Origin: Bacillota bacterium
Lineage (GTDB): Bacteria; Bacillota; Clostridia; Tissierellales; Peptoniphilaceae
Length of the DNA: 13,678 nucleotides
Assembly (NCBI GenBank): GCA_023418835.1
Contig: JAEZYW010000031.1
Span: 1 to 13,678 of the forward strand
Reading direction: 5' to 3'
The notes beneath the pieces are model-generated. The model had not been told where the DNA came from. It ran no database searches and saw only the letters and a list, made by a program, of their open reading frames with translations. How positions within the stretch are numbered: position 1 is the stretch's first letter; each line of letters opens with the position of its first letter. Both the position numbers and the translations under genes were made by a program. Below, in pieces: positions 13,093 to 13,678 of this stretch.

Positions 13093-13659
13093 ATGGACTT
13101 TAGCGATTTAGGGAAAACTATTAAAGATATTCGTTTAGAAAAAGGACTTTCAATCAAAAATCTTGCAGAAGGCGTCGGAGTATCATCATCATTACTGAGT
13201 CAGATTGAAAGAGGACTGGCAAACCCATCCCTTAATACTCTACGAGCTATTGCGACAGAATTGGATGTGCCAATGTTTAGCCTATTCATCTATGACGAAT
13301 CGGACTATGTACAAGTAATCAGAAAAGACGAACGTTCAAAAATTACTATCGGAGAAGCGGGAGCAGAAAATATTGAGCCCGGTTATGACATACTAAACCC
13401 TAATTTCAAAAGTGGAATTCAATTGTACGAAATGAATTTAGAGCCTGGGAAATACAGCTCTAATTTTCCAATAATACTTAAAAGCGAAGAAGTCATTGTT
13501 TGCATCAAAGGAACAGTGGAACTTCACATCTATGACAACGTTGTAGTGCTTAACGAAGGAGACAGCGCCAGAATAGAAAAAAACACTCCAAGGAGAATGA
13601 AAAATCCTGGAGAAGAAAACTGTGTATATATTACTGCAAACACAATACCATTGCTTTAG
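13093..13659 (+). CDS. XRE family regulator with C-terminal cupin domain
   Basis: 188 residues. An N-terminal XRE/Cro-type helix-turn-helix (about residues 7-62; IRLEKGLSIKNLAEGVGVSS, SQIERGLANPSLNTLRAIA) is followed by a cupin-2 effector domain (about 110-185; SEEVIVCIKGTVELHIYDN, LNEGDSARIEKNTPRRMKN). Such proteins are one-component regulators of small-molecule metabolism, for example of polyamines or amino acids. The ligand is unknown here; several usual metal-binding His residues of cupins are not apparent, so it probably senses an organic ligand. I start at ATG 13093 because GAGGTG ends 6 nt upstream; GTG 13084 would lie within that site. It is divergent from rpsD across about 200 bp. 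The next gene, which it might regulate, lies beyond the right edge. Confidence 0.92.
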   Translation: MDFSDLGKTIKDIRLEKGLSIKNLAEGVGVSSSLLSQIERGLANPSLNTLRAIATELDVPMFSLFIYDESDYVQVIRKDERSKITIGEAGAENIEPGYDILNPNFKSGIQLYEMNLEPGKYSSNFPIILKSEEVIVCIKGTVELHIYDNVVVLNEGDSARIEKNTPRRMKNPGEENCVYITANTIPLL

Positions 13660-13678
13660 AAAGACTAACCTTTGGATT

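Overview
The window looks like a chromosomal segment of a low-GC, AT-rich Gram-positive anaerobe, probably a Clostridia/Tissierellia-type Firmicute. That rests on the strong AGGAGG-type ribosome sites, the Veg protein, two ECF-transporter S components, an FMN riboswitch, a TraX-family membrane protein, an XRE-cupin regulator and frequent TTGACA-17-TATAAT-like promoters. The genus is inference; no marker here fixes it.

Layout. 1-2311 (minus) is a cyanophycin synthetase that runs off the left edge and is interrupted by a -1 frame change at about 1940. 2527-3454 (minus) is a two-gene overlapping operon, a DUF1893 protein plus an ECF S component, bracketed by two copies of a 32-bp palindromic repeat. 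3695-4675 (plus) is a membrane-anchored alpha/beta hydrolase. 4751-5035 (minus) is veg. 5117-6268 is a decayed IS30-family element with matching terminal inverted repeats and a 13-bp flanking direct repeat. 6326-7136 (minus) is ribU with a complete FMN-riboswitch and terminator attenuator. 7207-10007 (minus) is an AbgT-type transporter followed by a PepT-like M20 metallopeptidase. 10177-11516 (plus) is deoC followed by a GNAT acetyltransferase, with two candidate promoters and nearby inverted repeats. 11520-12230 (minus) is a TraX-family protein. 12290-12969 (minus) is a zinc-free type ribosomal protein S4 with a leader hairpin. 13061-13659 (plus) is an XRE-cupin regulator.

How the genes work together. 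Most are housekeeping and nutrient-salvage functions: vitamin uptake (RibU and a second S component that must share an ECF energising module encoded elsewhere), peptide or p-aminobenzoyl-glutamate-type uptake with intracellular hydrolysis, deoxyribose-phosphate catabolism and a nitrogen/carbon storage polymer. Transcription units are short, and most have a recognisable promoter and an intrinsic terminator.

I see no tRNA, rRNA, CRISPR array, prophage or defence island. The parts most worth a second look are the split cyanophycin synthetase, the repeat-bracketed DUF1893/S-component pair with its unassigned leader of about 100 nt, the IS30 relic with a palindromic reconstructed target, and the hairpins in the deoC and rpsD control regions.
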